A stretch of 64,000 bases of DNA from Rhytidiadelphus loreus (taxonomy: Eukaryota > Streptophyta > Bryopsida > Hypnales > Hylocomiaceae). Below the pieces are notes generated by a model, which saw nothing but the letters and a program-made list of their open reading frames with translations, had not been told where the DNA came from and searched no databases. Below are positions 1 through 12,686 of this stretch, piece by piece. Where the stretch lies: the NCBI GenBank assembly GCA_947034895.1, contig OX344765.1, forward strand, positions 44,087,001 through 44,151,000. Reading direction: 5' to 3'. A program made the translations under genes and the position numbers. Numbering within the stretch: the stretch's first letter is position 1; each line of letters starts with the position of its first letter.

Positions 1-2868
1 AATTAATGCTTCCGTATATAATAGATAGACGCGCTTCATCAAACCTTGACAGAGACAGCAACTACGAAACTTTATTTTATCGAAGTAGAGGAAGTGAACA
101 TCGACTATGGGAATTTTCTAAAATAGATGTGAGATTTTATAGTATACAATCAATTGACACGTCCTTGATTAGTGGGACAAAGTCTTCACAATAGAGGATG
201 GAAGTATTCATCATGAAAAGTTTCCTAGAACTCGTCTGGATTGTCAAAGCTAAAGCCTAACAATGTCTGCAACTAGTCCTAATGAAGATGTCAGTATAAT
301 GCATGCTTGATTTTTGACACATAAAATTGATTTGAATAGCACAATCGTAGGGATCTAATTCTCCAATTAGTTCCTAGCTTTGAGAATAGGGGCACTCCCT
401 CGAAATTAGGGGAGGTTAGCTTTGTTTGTTTGTTCTTATCCAGTTTTCGACACTTAAAAATTGAGTCCCCTCGGTGAAACAGTGCCATGTACACGGTGGG
501 CAGATCGTGTCGAACTGCATTAATTTGTTTTTATTTATTCAGTATGTATACTCTATTGCAATTTGTGCTGTCTGTCGAGATTTTGTTTTGTTTGTGTGTG
601 TGTGGGGTGATTTTGAATCAGAGTCCATTGCAAGAAAGACGCTGTATGTAGAGATAAAAGAGAGATTAATATGCAGTTTGTTTAGGTTAACTTTACGGTC
701 TGACTAAGTAATGCATACATATTTACACTGAGATATAATTCGATCTACATGCAGTCATGCAGATTGACTGCCCCTTAATTTATACATCATCCCGAATGGA
801 TCTGAGACGTCCTATTTAAAACTCAGGTCTAGTTACTGGAATGGGGAAAAGTTCGGCCTTGGCCTGTCCTGTCCCTTCCGGGTTGTATTTTATCCTCATT
901 AATCTCTTGCTTAAAATTGGCGTCTTGCTTAAAAAAACGATACAATAACCCACTTACAGTATTAGGTCTAGAGAGGCCAATCCTAGCTAGATTTAGAGAC
1001 GTAATCGATCACGTTGTTGGCATTTATTGACCGAGCTATTTTAAGTCTTCGCCGCATTTATTGGGAAAAAAGCAACGATTAGGTTAGCAGCAAGATTTCT
1101 TGAAAAGCATTTTGACTTAACACCTGCTGAAAGAAAGCCCTCCTTGCAACAAGAACACACTTGCTCAAACTAGTAAGCCAGTGATTTAAAAGTAACAATA
1201 TGTAAAAATGAACATGATCACTGAGTAAGCATTATATAGGCCTATTCCTAATCTGTAAGAGTGGTGTTTGTTAACAATTGGATAGATATTTACTTACTAC
1301 CAAGGTGATGGATACCATTTGTGTCAGTTTAAGCATTTAAACAAACGTAGGAGAGTGTTCTTGGGAGATGCATATAGTTGGGGAGAGATTATTAGGTACA
1401 AGGGCCAAATCTGTTGAGACCTAATTTAGTTTTTTCACTATGTTTTATCTTTGTGTACATGTATTCAAATTTACCCTTTCAATCCTATATCCTTCAAAAA
1501 TTTCACACTTTTGCTTACACTTTTGTAACAAGTATTCCTTGGTACCTCAATTTCATCAAATTGGTCATTAAGGAAGGTTGCTTCTTGATGATCCAGGAAT
1601 TACTTTGAATGGGTGAATGAGTTAATCAGGTGTTGTTAGTCAGTCAGACTGCACATCAACCCCAAAGTATATATGGACTCTATTCATCACTGGATTTGGG
1701 GGCGCTTAGGGCTTAATTATCAACAGCAGGCATTCTACCTCCAGTTCCAAGAGAATTTATTGATTACAAAAGCATGATTTTTTTGGTGTTGCTTTTGTGT
1801 TGTCTACATTCTTGAGTAACTCCCATCGGCGCTTGTCTCACAATGTGTGTGACTGCTTGTGTTCAGGTTCCGCTTGGCAGATGCACGCGTTTTAGGATCT
1901 GCACTGCAAGTTAACATTCCTGCGCAATTCAGTCCTCCGAGGCATAGATTTGGCACTGGCCACTCAGTGCCAAAGCAAGCTGGATGCAGGACGCCGGTTT
2001 GAATTTGACAGTCTTCGGCCTCATTCATTGAACGTTACGTAGAGAATTAAACGTAATTATAGCCTTAATTTTCATTCCCCTTTGATCAATGTCATCCTAT
2101 AATGACATCCTTTTTGCCCATTTTAGTGTAACACTAAACATCACAGCCTTGACAGAAGAGTGAAGTGGTAGCCTGTATTTCCATGTACAGGATTGTGTGA
2201 GTAGCATCACCGGAGTAGGAGGCTTTGCATTTTCAGAAGCTTTCTTGAAGGAGTTTGAGTAGCTTCCTTACTTAAAAAGTGAGCGAGTGTGTTATAGGGA
2301 TAAAGTGTATTGTTGCGTAGCGACTTGTTTTTCATTTGAGTTGGGATGTATTTGGATAGAGATGGATAGACTATAGAAATAGCGGCCTTTGTAGCATTTT
2401 TGGAGTAGGACATGATGAGTTGCATATCATTTCTAGGTTGCTTAGATTTTTCATTGCACTGATTATCCCTCTTCATGAGGTTGGGACTTGGATTGATGAG
2501 AAGGCAAAAATAAAGTGGGACATGAATAAGTTGTAGCTTGTGTCAAAATATAGCTTGACATTTGCTAGTGTCACTTGGTGGTGGATTCTACTTGTGCTAA
2601 TATTTCAATCAATTTCCTTGCTTTCTTGCTTGAATGTGTCTTTGAATGCGTCTTTGAATGATTGCATTGACCATATTTCTACATTATTTTCCACATTTTT
2701 AAATAGATGAAGTTGGTTTATGTAGTGCAATTTAGAAGCATTATGAAGAAGTTGGTTTGTCTAGTTGTGCAAAGGCGAACATTGTTAGATTTTGAAATGC
2801 ATTTTAATTACCTTTGTAAGTACATGGAGTTCATATTTAGTTCTTGGTGTTGAAATTCTTGGTGAGTC
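1..2868. other. Non-coding stretch, no gene recognised
   Basis: Only short stop-bounded frames occur on both strands and none resembles a protein family I know. Base composition is mixed, AT-rich, with no tandem array, no terminal inverted repeat and no tRNA-like fold that I could find. Confidence 0.5.
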
Positions 2869-3237
2869 CTACTTTTCTTGGTGTTCCCAATGTACAACAC
2901 ATTGAAAAAAGTGGGACTCATTGGGAATTTTGACACTAGGAACTAAATATGAGCCCCCTAAGAAGCTTTGAGGACTCAAAATGTCTAATGAATGACTTTT
3001 AGAGTTCTTGTAGAAGCAAAGAATGCATTGATTCATGCAATAATTGGATAATTTGTTATTGCCTATTTTAGTGATAGACTCAAGTGGTCCTTTTACATGT
3101 ATTTTGCTCAATCCATCTTTGGTTAGGATCAATACAAAAAGATTTTGTGAAAATTTGCAAACCCTAGAGCCTATCATGTGTGAATATTTTGTATCACTAG
3201 AAGAAATCTGAGTTTTTTCTAACAAGCCAATGAACAT
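2869..3237 (-). repeat. Open frame of 122 codons in repeat-derived DNA
   Basis: An uninterrupted minus-strand frame that I do not recognise. A short part of it (about 2975-3050) is similar to about 25215-25310, sharing a 17-bp run around the words AGAAGCAAAGAATGCA, so this is more likely dispersed repeat DNA than a host gene. At 3195 the word CACTAGAAGAAAT resembles a CACTA-transposon left end, but no partner end was found. Confidence 0.3.
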
Positions 3238-3252
3238 GGTTAGGTGTTCAGT

Positions 3253-4140
3253 TTAACGTCAGGCATGTCTACTACGGATGTCTAGGAAAATCCATTAAGA
3301 TTGACAGGACAAAAACACCAAGAAGTTTGAAAAAACATGCTCTGTTTTTAAAGCGACATCACAACAAACATGGTCAAAAAAGGAGACAGAAGTGTGCCAT
3401 GTGGCAACCATGTAAGTGCCATGTATGCAGGCGGGTAGTGCCCCATGGAATTTCTTAAACCTGATCTATTGATGATGTGGCACCTGATGTTATACTGTTT
3501 GAAAAAATTAATATTGTTTTCAGCAACATCAACGTAGATGTCTAAAAGAATTTTAATTTTGTTTTTTGCAATATCCAGTTAGATGTCTAAACATTTTTTT
3601 AAACGTCAACTTAGATATACACTATACAATACACCATACAAAAAATGACATATAAAATACACCATATAGAATACATTATACAAAATAGGCCATACACAAT
3701 ATATTATACACCATATACAATACTTTACATCATACATCATATGCAATATACTATACATTATACACAATATGTCATACATTGTTCACTATATATAATATGC
3801 AATATATTATACACCATACACAATATACCGTATTGGCAATTTTGTCACATGGCCTAAAAAGCCACTTATTATAAGTATTTTGACATGACAAGACAAGCTA
3901 CTTATACATGTGTGATAGGAGCAAAGACAAAGCATATGGGATATGTGAAACTTAGAGATTGTATTTTATGAGAAAACATTTGGACTTCTCAATTGACGCG
4001 TTAGTAGACATTGCAAAAAATATATAGACATCCTTTAAGACGTCTCAGTTGATGTGCTAGTTGACATTGCAAAAAACATCTAGATGTTTTAGAAGATGTC
4101 TCAGTTGATGTTTTAGTTGATGTCTTCAAAAATAGTGTTA
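3253..4140. repeat. Clustered GATGTCT-type motifs, subterminal-like
   Basis: Two clusters (about 3253-3620 and 3960-4140) repeat short words such as GATGTCTAA, GACGTC and CTCAGTTGATGT in both orientations. Clusters of short motifs in both orientations are typical of subterminal regions of CACTA elements, where TNPA-type proteins bind. No matching pair of ends was found, so this may be the remnant of a decayed element. Confidence 0.35.
3607..3835. repeat. Degenerate ATAC/CATA-rich minisatellite
   Basis: About 230 bp built from imperfect repeats of short units like ACCATA, ATACAC and CAATATA. It is strongly depleted in G on the plus strand. The 70-codon plus-strand frame here (rich in Tyr, Ile and His) is an artefact of the repeat. 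Confidence 0.7.
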
Positions 4141-4149
4141 ATCTAAATG

Positions 4150-4345
4150 TTTTTGACTATGCTTTCACCAAAACTGCTCCAAAACTGCCATTTCTAGGAC
4201 AAGTACCAAAGTTTAGAGAAAAAAATACATTTGTAGACACATATAACCTTAGGATCTTGCAATACACTATTTTGAGAAGATGTAGAAAAAAATTCAAAAT
4301 TTTCCATTGTGTAGATTGCAAGATATTAGTGTTTGAATTGACAAA
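4150..4345 (-). repeat. Dispersed repeat R1, minus-oriented copy
   Basis: Read on the minus strand, this matches the interior of element C (about 12930-13150) and segments near 22855-23090 and 23765-24000. Shared blocks in order are a TTTAAATGCAAAT-like word, a GCAATCTA-like word, a TTTTGAAATTTTT-like tract and an AAGATCCTATA-like word. It shows that relatives of element C, or the repeat it captured, are scattered through the window. It does not code. Confidence 0.55.
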
Positions 4346-4639
4346 AATTCTTTAATTGGCTTTCCAAATAAATAGGCAACTACACAAGGCCACATTTATA
4401 TATAAAAATGCCTATATTAATGGTACTTCTTTGGATTCATTCTTCAAGGCAAGTTGGCTACATGCTTGAAAATTTTATGATCCTTTGGAATTGTACAACA
4501 TACAGGAAAAAAATAATAAGTAGAAAAAAATAATAGTAATTGAAAATACTAAACTGTCAAGAATTTAGTTATAGAATTGAAAAATTCCAATTCCAACGAT
4601 TTCAATATTGCAATAACTAATCTACATCCTATAATTTTA

Positions 4640-5045
4640 TTTTTTTACAAAAAAATTGAAAATTGAGTTAAATAAAGGACTTCAAAGTTTATTTTAGAGT
4701 AGCAAATCCATAATTGCCCGTAAACTAAAACTCCTCATAACTTTCATCTTATTGATCAAAATGAAATGACTAAAAGCTTTTTACACATATATAAATCCAG
4801 AAAACCAATTTCAAATTTTTATTTTAGAAATAAATAATTTCTTAAGAATTTTTTGAGTTGCCCATTAAGCAATGAAAATTACATACCATGTAGTCAAAAG
4901 TTATGAACATTATTGTGCCTTAAGGGTACCCTTTGGCACATGTTGTGTGAAAATTTCAAATAAAATAAAATAAAAATTCAATTCATAGTGAACTGCCCAA
5001 AATCACTATGTTGTCCAAAAATAGTGGTTGGGCATTTAGGGGTTA
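4640..5045 (-). repeat. Dispersed repeat R2, minus-oriented copy
   Basis: In reverse complement this resembles the interior of element D (about 45530-46080), sharing an ACACAACATGTG-like word followed by CATAACTTTTGA-like sequence. Part of the family also appears at about 37070-37310. It is non-coding and divergent. Confidence 0.5.
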
Positions 5046-6238
5046 AAATTTTCAGACAACGTCAACGTGTATTGCAATGGCATGCCACTTCAGCTTCATT
5101 GGATGCCATATCATTGAAATGCCATGTCAAATACCATTTTTTTAAAACCATGCCATGAGGATGCCCTTTCCATGTCTTTTTCACATGTAGTCAACATTTC
5201 ACCTCAACCCCCGATAATTTTTAGAAACTTACCCACAGTCAAATCATAAGCCCATGCGGCCATGCAAGTCATTTCTACTCTATAATATAAATCTTATGAA
5301 AATGAATATCTATTGTGATTTTTTCTCTAAAATGTATTGTTCTTAATGCTAATTTTGAAGAGCCCTCAACAATAGAAAATGAAAATTTGCAATGGACACC
5401 CTTATACAAAATGTTGAATTGAAAAATCATGATCATTCATTATAAAAATCAAATGTCTGATGCTAAAACTAATCAAGAAGACATCATTCTTAAGAAAAAA
5501 CTAATTAGAATAATGAATAGTTTTAATAAAGATTTCATTCACTTCAAAGTTCTATCAATACCAAAATGTAGTGCCTTCTGCGTTTCTGATTTAAATGTTG
5601 TTAAAGTAATAGTAGAAGGTTAATACCTACTTTTACAATACTATTATTTTACTACACCGTCAAGATAAATTTTGATTAACGAAATAACGAAATGGAACAA
5701 AATCTAAATTAATAAAAGAAGAGTTGCCTCATAAAATTCCAAGTTGATAGCAATATTGTTTTTGAACATGTAAACAAGAATTTGCGCTAGGAGTATTGAT
5801 TGAACATATGAAGATTGCAATGTCTTCTAATATATTCGCAATCCAGTTATTTTGAAGCCCTTAATGGAGAATGGAAAAAGTGTAGCACATAATGGAAGTG
5901 AGTGCAAAGTCATTGTTTTGTTTCCAATATTCTTTGTTGTTTGGGAGAAGATATGAATAAGAATTTTATTTGCAATGCAATCAAAAAATGAATCTTTAAA
6001 AATTGACAACAAAATATGTTTTATTATGAAGTATTTGGGAGCATAGAGACAAATATTTACATATAGTATATATACTATAATGCATTATACTAATTTTTTA
6101 GCACTTGTTAATACAATTTGTGCTATATTGGAAGTACAACAGAAAATGAAGTCATTCCGTAGCTTTTCCATCCATGCATGCAAAGTTTTTGAGAAAAGAT
6201 GCCAAAGAGCTTCCCCTTTTTTGTATTTTTCACATGTG
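5046..6238. other. AT-rich non-coding stretch
   Basis: No coding frame of note, no tandem array and no recognisable transposon end before the CACTA terminus at 6239. Confidence 0.45.
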
Positions 6239-6410
6239 CACTAGAAGAAAACTGTGTCCACTGCAACCCACTAGAATGCGACTATGTGTCCTATACAACT
6301 ATCGTACAACTGTTGCCCTCCATATTTGCACCAAATTGGTCGTGTACTTTGTTCTAGTTGCAAAGTAGTCGTAGAATGATGTGTAACTTTGCGAGACAGT
6401 AACATAAGAG

Positions 6411-6690
6411 TAGATGTGAAGCATTTTACATCCGAAGTACATCAATGTCATTGATGTACGGTCCTGGACTTCAATGTATCAAACTGTAGTCTGGTGTAGT
6501 TTGAAAAATGATTGCAGTTCAACTAGAAAGTTTTATGAGAGAGTAACAGAACTTACAGAAGTGTAGATGTGAAGCACTCTACATTCTGCATCCGAAGTTC
6601 ATCAACGTTGTTGATGTATGGTCCTAGACTTCAACATATAAAACTATAGTTAGATATAGTTTGAAAAATGACTAAAGTTCAATTACAATA
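6411..6690. repeat. Tandem duplication, period about 153 bp
   Basis: TAGATGTGAAGCA starts at 6411 and again at 6564, followed in both copies by CATCCGAAGT, a short palindromic ACATCAA...TTGATGT block, GGTCCT..ACTTCAA and TTTGAAAAATGA. It lies just inside the left end of element B and its palindrome could be a protein-binding site. Confidence 0.7.
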
Positions 6691-7290
6691 CAACTATAGT
6701 ACAACTATAAAACAACTACAATGCAATTACACAGCAACTACAGTGCAACTGCAAACTAATTATAGTGCGACTACAAAACAACTACAATGCAACTACAATG
6801 CAAACAACGTAACTACAATGCAACTACAAAACACTTCAACTATACAACTACAATGCAACTATTATGATTTAGATCTTGCACTGTCACAAACATTTACAAA
6901 ATAAATAGATATTAGACATCTATGACTCTTGTAGATGTTATAAATCCATGATTGGTATAGATTTCTAACCATGCCATATAAAAAAATCGGGTTGTTGTAG
7001 ATTTCATATATGTAGGACAAGTTTAGATTTTAAAGATCCTAAAGAGTTATAAGTTTAAATGAAATTTCACCATACTACTATTACAAAACAACTACAATGC
7101 AACGACAACTCAACTATAGTGCAATTAGAAAAAAATCACAATGCAACTAAAAAACATCTATAATGCAACTAGAAACCAACTAGAAACCTACTACAGTGCA
7201 ACTAGAAAACAACTACAATGCAACTAAAAAACAAGTACATTGCAACTATAGAAACAATTACAATTCAAGTAAACAACTACAATGCAACTG
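6668..7290. repeat. Left subterminal repeat array of element B (CAACTACAATG type)
   Basis: Dozens of near-identical words (CAACTACAATG, CAACTACAAAACAA, CAACTAGAAA) are packed into about 600 bp. In CACTA transposons such arrays are binding sites for the TNPA-type protein. The inverted form recurs near the right end of the same element. Confidence 0.65.
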
Positions 7291-7572
7291 GAAGATGACT
7301 TCATTGATAAAAAAATGAACTAAAATTTGAATACCAAATGATTACAGTTCATATGCAAAACATCTACAATTCATAAATGCTCTCAATATCTTGCAGCTGC
7401 TAAGACACTCTCTTCCATAGATAATTCTATGGCTCCAACTAAAGATGGAATAGTAGGTAGTGGAGGTACATCCTCTAGGGTAGCTAAACCAAAAGCTTGT
7501 ATAGTAGTGCTCACGAAGACATTTGATGTGTCGACAAATTCTCATCGAGCATGAGCTTCTTTATGCAAAACT

Positions 7573-8968
7573 ACTTTCCAACCTTTTTGTATTGGTGTGC
7601 ATATTCCAATTGATCTTCTACAGATACAACTTTGGGCCTTCCTTGAGTCTCTAGTTGCCCATCAAAGTGATCTTTTATGTGCTCTGATCGCTACGGATGA
7701 CTAGTAGGCAACCATCTACGAGTCCCAGAATAAATTTCTTTAGATAGCTCTATAGAGTGCTCTGCTCCTAAGTCATTACCACACCATGCCCAACCTGCAT
7801 AGCCTTGGTGGGCAAACCCTCCAACAGTGCCATATCATGGATAGTCATGTATTGTCCACATAAGAACTGCTCTTAGGTTGAAAGAACGGGCACCAACTTC
7901 TTGTACCACATTATAGGCTGGCACTCCCTTCCATAGTTCTAGTGATTCATCGACCAAGGGCTCTAGATACACATCAAATACTTCAACAATTACAAATTGC
8001 TTTCCAAGAATCAATAAAGCCAACATCATAAAAAACTTTTTGGTGCACAACCATGGAGGTAAATTATAATTCAACAATGCTACTGGCCATGTAGACCAAC
8101 TTGAGTGGATCTGCTTAAAAAGATTCACTCCATCTGTAGCAAGAGCAAAATGGACATTTCTAGAATCTTTTTGAAAGCTTAGATCTACATTTTCATAGAA
8201 GTGGTGCCATGCTTTTGAATTGTATGGATGTTGCACTAGATTGTCTCCTCCTGGACGATTACTTCCATTCTCTGAGTGCCACAACAACAATTTTGACAAT
8301 GCTGGATTGCGAAACATGCGCTGCAATCTTGGAATGATAGGAAAATGCTTCAATATTTTTACAAGAAACTTCTTCCTGATCTCATCCCTATACCTCAAAA
8401 GATAATACTTCGGACAATTTGTAGCAGTTTTGAGTTCTCCTTTGAACAATACACACCCTTTTTCATGTGCATGGATGCTATTGTAAGACAACCCTAATTT
8501 TTTGGTTAGGCTTTGAGCTGCATAGAAGTTTTTGGGCAATGTATTGCCTTGCAGTAGAATGTATCCATGCAAAAGAGTAAACAATTCATCAGCAAAATTG
8601 TTCCTCACCCCATGGACAGTGCACACATTCATGAGAAGAATAGTGGTAGCCAACTTGGTACACTGAACACCTTCATACAATTCATGCAGAGCATCCTCCA
8701 AAATTTGAGAGTCAAAATTTTTTAAACCTTCATGCTCCGATCGCTCATTTGTATCACCAACTGGTTCTTCTTGTGGCATAGTGTTATTGACCTCTACTTC
8801 AGCATCCACACTTGGTCTAGAGATGCAGTTGTTGTTGACATCATCTGCTATTGTAAAGGCTTCAACTACTCTGTCATGTATTCGTTCTTCAGTGGCCTCT
8901 GGGTCTTCGAAGTCTTGGAACAAATTGTCAAGCATGTTCCTAGTGTCCACTTCATTATCTATTTGCAC
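7573..8968 (-). pseudogene. TNP2-like CACTA transposase pseudogene, N-terminal part
   Basis: The minus-strand frame aligns in order with the TNP2 of element A: an acidic N-terminal stretch, a block around FPIIPRLQRMFRNP, a DGVN block (here DGVNLF rather than DGVNPF), the STWPVALLNYNLPPWL block, and LRAVLMWTIHDYP. After a stop at 7835-7837 the same frame continues with YG...GTRRWLPTSHP, has a second stop at 7691-7693, and ends at 7571-7573. The region matching the second half of TNP2 (the second Asp, the DUF4218-like part and the tail) is absent. Family identity is clear by comparison within the window. The stops and deletion make it non-functional. Confidence 0.8.
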
Positions 8969-9719
8969 TTCTTAACCTCCTTCAGACCTCCAAAAATCAG
9001 CCTCCCATTTGTCATCTGATGCCTCCCTACTTCTAGATCCTTGCCACACTCAAATTTTGAATCCCTTCCATTTTAATTTAGATGATCCCTCACTGTAGAA
9101 GCAAGCCACTTCCTGCCACCTTTACATATATAGCACGAACAAATCATTCTTTTCAAATTTAGAAATCGAGCTCAAATATACTCTCTTACCCAAAGTCTAT
9201 CATAACGTTGTTGCTTCCGTCGCTCCTCTTCAGCTCGAACTTCGTCATTTTCTCTATCCATTCCACCTTGGACAACTTTGAATCTGACCAAGAGACTATG
9301 GTTGCCTTCAGAATGTAGTTGTATTGAAATAACAATAGAAGACAAGCAACTAAACTAGTCTTTAGTTTGTAAACCCTAAACCGCCTAAAATACAATAAAA
9401 ATATACCCAACCCAAGCACATTGAATACCTTGGTTAAAAGCAAAAGCATACTTTAAGAGCAACAAGTCCTATTCTACTGTTTTCATACATTGTCATTGAA
9501 GTTGAGACATCACTAGGGGTTGGCCAAAGATGTCGTCGGGGACATGGAGCGGAACGCAACTAAAAGGGTTGTTTTGAAAACAAACCATGAATTTACTTTG
9601 TGATGGAGGGGAAAGTAGATAGGGTACATAGAGTAGGGTTCTTCATCTGTAAATGCTTTACAATTAATGTACTTGGCTTAAATTTGAACTTTGCAATTCT
9701 TTTCAATTGTAATGTGTGA
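8969..9719. other. Spacer upstream of the TNP2 pseudogene
   Basis: This probably holds the remnant 5-prime region of the minus-strand TNP2 pseudogene of element B. Only short frames occur and no domain is recognisable. Confidence 0.35.
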
Positions 9720-10175
9720 TGCTATGCAACCTATGTGCGACTAGTATGCCATTGATTTGCAACCTATATATAACTCAATTACAACGTATATGCAACTAGT
9801 GTACGACTCATTTTGCAACTACTATGCAACTAATTTTGCAATCTACATCCAACTAGTATGCAACTCTTTTTACAAAATGCAACTAATATCTAATTGTTTT
9901 TACAACTAACATCTAACTCTTTTTACAACTTGCATGCAACTAATAACCAACTCATTGGGCAACCTATATGCATCCAGTATACAACTAGTTTTACAACTTA
10001 ATACAACTAGTATGTAACTCATTTTGCAACTAATATACAACTCATTTTGCAACCTATATGCAACCACTATACAACTCAATTTGCAACGTATATGCAATTG
10101 ATTTTACAATTTGCTTGTGACCTATATGCAACTCATTTACAACTAGTTTTACAACTATGCAACAGGTATACAACT
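9720..10175. repeat. Central CAACTA/GCAACT array of element B
   Basis: A dense run of words such as GCAACTCATTTT, CAACTAGTATGCAACT and ATATGCAAC, about 450 bp, between the two divergent pseudogenes. It resembles the left subterminal array (6668-7290) but sits in the centre of the element, where the divergent promoters would be expected. The short frames that cross it are artefacts of the repeat. Confidence 0.6.
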
Positions 10176-12080
10176 CAATTTTCTTAAATGAACATTTTCT
10201 TAGTAACTTTTTAATCTCAATTAACTCCATTGAACAGATACGCATGTGGCGGCATCCCACCACTTTGGACTTAGTAGTGCCATGTGTCAATGAAAGTTGT
10301 TTACTTTGTCATTCATCCTACATGTGTGGGGATGATGAGGTGAAACATGTGGACTAGACCACTGCGCTTTGCTGTGTTTTTGCCGCCGCCGCTTTGCTGT
10401 TCTTGTCTATCATCTTTGCTGTATCCATACTATGAGCTAATGTTAGTTTAGTGTTAGTTCACTTTTGAGGGAATATTAGTTTAGTACTACATTAGTATTG
10501 GTTATTTTTGGAGTGAACGCGAGTTTAGTGTTATTCTAGTTCCAAAACTGTGGTTGCAGGATTGTGTTGCGAGGTAAAGAAGGTGAACTTGGAGGTAGCT
10601 AGTTATGCACACAGATTCAAAGGAGCACTCGTCGTGCATTCTTGGTGTCCAGTCTTCACCTTTGTTGAGCGTGCACCTTTGCTGGGTGTGATATACATCA
10701 CTTTCTGGTTTGTTTCTTCTCACTCACGTGGGGGAAAGTCAAGTTTGTTTCAGTTGGGGTGGGGTTGGTAGACAGTGTCTAGTTTGTGCTAATGCTGGTG
10801 ACGGAAGACAGTGGCGGCAACTACTAGAGCCGTTGTGGTAGCCTTGTTTGTGTTCATTTTTCTTTTGGCTTGAGCTGCAACGCACTGTTCACCCCCCTTC
10901 TAGCTAGATTCATTTTGTTATGTAGATCTATCTAGTTATACAAGAAGAAGATGGCTTAACTAACTAGCAAGGTCACTCATTCATTCAAAGAGGGAGCGAG
11001 AAACTTTGCAATTGTGTGTAATGACTGAGGATCTAAAATTTGGTTGAAGAATTAACATTGCAATCAATTGAGTGTGGTACGTTCATGATTTATGAGAGAA
11101 GAAAGATTTCATGTATACTAGGTTAGCTAGGTTTGAGGGTTTTGGAGATCAGCAAATTTCGATTCCAGATGTGGAAATCAATAGTAGGCCGGATTTATTG
11201 GACTCCTCTTCCCATGGTTACTTGGATTCCGACTCTCTAGTGTTTACTTTTCTTCTTGTTTGGGCTTCAATTTTTCATTTTGGCAGATCTCTTGATCTGC
11301 TTGCAATGAATGACATCTTATCTAGGTCATTAATTCAAAGAGGGAGTGTCTTCTCGTTTTGTGTCAATCATGATGATGAAAGAGATTTGGTTCTTAATTG
11401 AGGAAGTTCTAATGGATGTAATTCACAATTCACGAGAGATTCCAATCATTTGCACTCTAGATCGAAAGATTGTAGATATTAAAAGCAATTTGAGAAGATT
11501 CACCACTCTTTCCTTTTAAAGCATATAAATTTGTTTAATTGATCATGTTGTGAAGTTGCACATGAGTTCCTAAAGGTTGTTTTTAGCTATTCTCATTGTT
11601 TCTAGTTATAATGTTAGATTTGAAGGCGATTAGGTTGATGACATTTAAGACATAAATTTATTGCATAATTGTATGAAATTGATTGGCAGGTTAACAGACA
11701 GAAATGGAATTGCGTCGACATGCAGATGCAACAATCCAAGAGTAAGTGAAAATTATCTTTGATGGACCTTGTAATTGCATGATAGTTACATCATAGTTGT
11801 GTCATAGTTGCATTGTAGTTGCATCCAAGGTAGTAGTTGCAATGTAGTTGAAAATTAATTGATAATATATCTAGCAAAGACTAATTGATATTTTAATTGT
11901 TGCAAAGCATCTTCTTCTTCTAAGAAGAAGACAATAGATCCAATGCCTTCTCCAAAAACTAGAGATAACAAAGTGATGTTAGATCCCCTTTTCCTCAAGT
12001 TCGAAGACCAATGATTCAAGCAGTAGCAAAGGTTAGTGGTTAAATTTTTTTTTAAATTGATTTATTACAAAATTTCAAAT
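10176..12080. other. Interior spacer of element B
   Basis: No recognisable protein. A 96-codon plus-strand frame at 11111-11401 has no family resemblance I can name. Around 11765-11850 GTAGTTGCA-type words reappear. This is probably the upstream or intronic region of the TNPA-like pseudogene. Confidence 0.35.
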
Positions 12081-12431
12081 TCATTAAGTAGGTTTATTTG
12101 TTTGTCCACTTGTTGTAGTACTATTAATGCCATTTACTTGTTGCATTCTTTTAAGGAGATGAGGACCAAGATGAAGAGAATGGATCAGAAGAAGAAAGTG
12201 GCTACAAGCGTATGAAGCTTGCACCTCCTCATCCAGTACAACATCCAGTACAACAGCCAATACAATAACTAGGGCAATGGTAGTGGCAGTGGATGTCGCC
12301 ACCAACATCTACACCGTGGGCAGCAGGGCCTCCATATTCTGGAGCGATTGGACCCTCATATTTACCGATAGGACCTCCATATCTATTATGGCAAGGTTCT
12401 ATAAAAGAAGAAAGCATTGGACGATCTAGCT

Positions 12432-12514
12432 CGTGCACTTCATTTGGTTTTAGACCGCTATTTGTCTTCACTGTTGAGGGACAAATAGCGGTCTAAAACC
12501 AAATGAAGTGCACG
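12432..12514. repeat. Perfect 35-bp inverted repeat, 13-nt loop
   Basis: The left arm 12432-12466 and right arm 12480-12514 are exact reverse complements, separated by 13 bases. The arms contain ATTTGGTTTTAGACCGC and its complement. The hairpin lies immediately upstream of the recognisable part of the TNPA-like pseudogene. Perfect identity in otherwise decayed DNA implies a recent origin, for example by template switching. Confidence 0.9.
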
Positions 12515-12686
12515 TGCAATCGAATGGAGAGATTGATACATCTTCAAGCGGGAAGAATGCATGGGATCAATCAATGAGGGCATATGCCCCCTTATGCCTT
12601 GATATGAGTGTCATTGAGTGGGACAAGCATAAACCAGAGTCTTTGAAGAAGTTAAGAGACTCTATGGATGCAAAATTTGCATATGT

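Noticed and set aside
3195..3215. CACTAGAAGAAAT as a possible left end of a further CACTA element
   Set aside because: No right end or target duplication was found; it could be chance or a strongly eroded copy.
3645..3857. 70-codon Tyr/Ile/His-rich frame
   Set aside because: Translation of a degenerate ATAC-type minisatellite.
9186..9449. 87-codon minus-strand frame as an upstream exon of the TNP2 pseudogene
   Set aside because: Composition is hydrophobic and unlike the N-terminal CPCxxC-bearing part of TNP2; no matching splice signals were identified.
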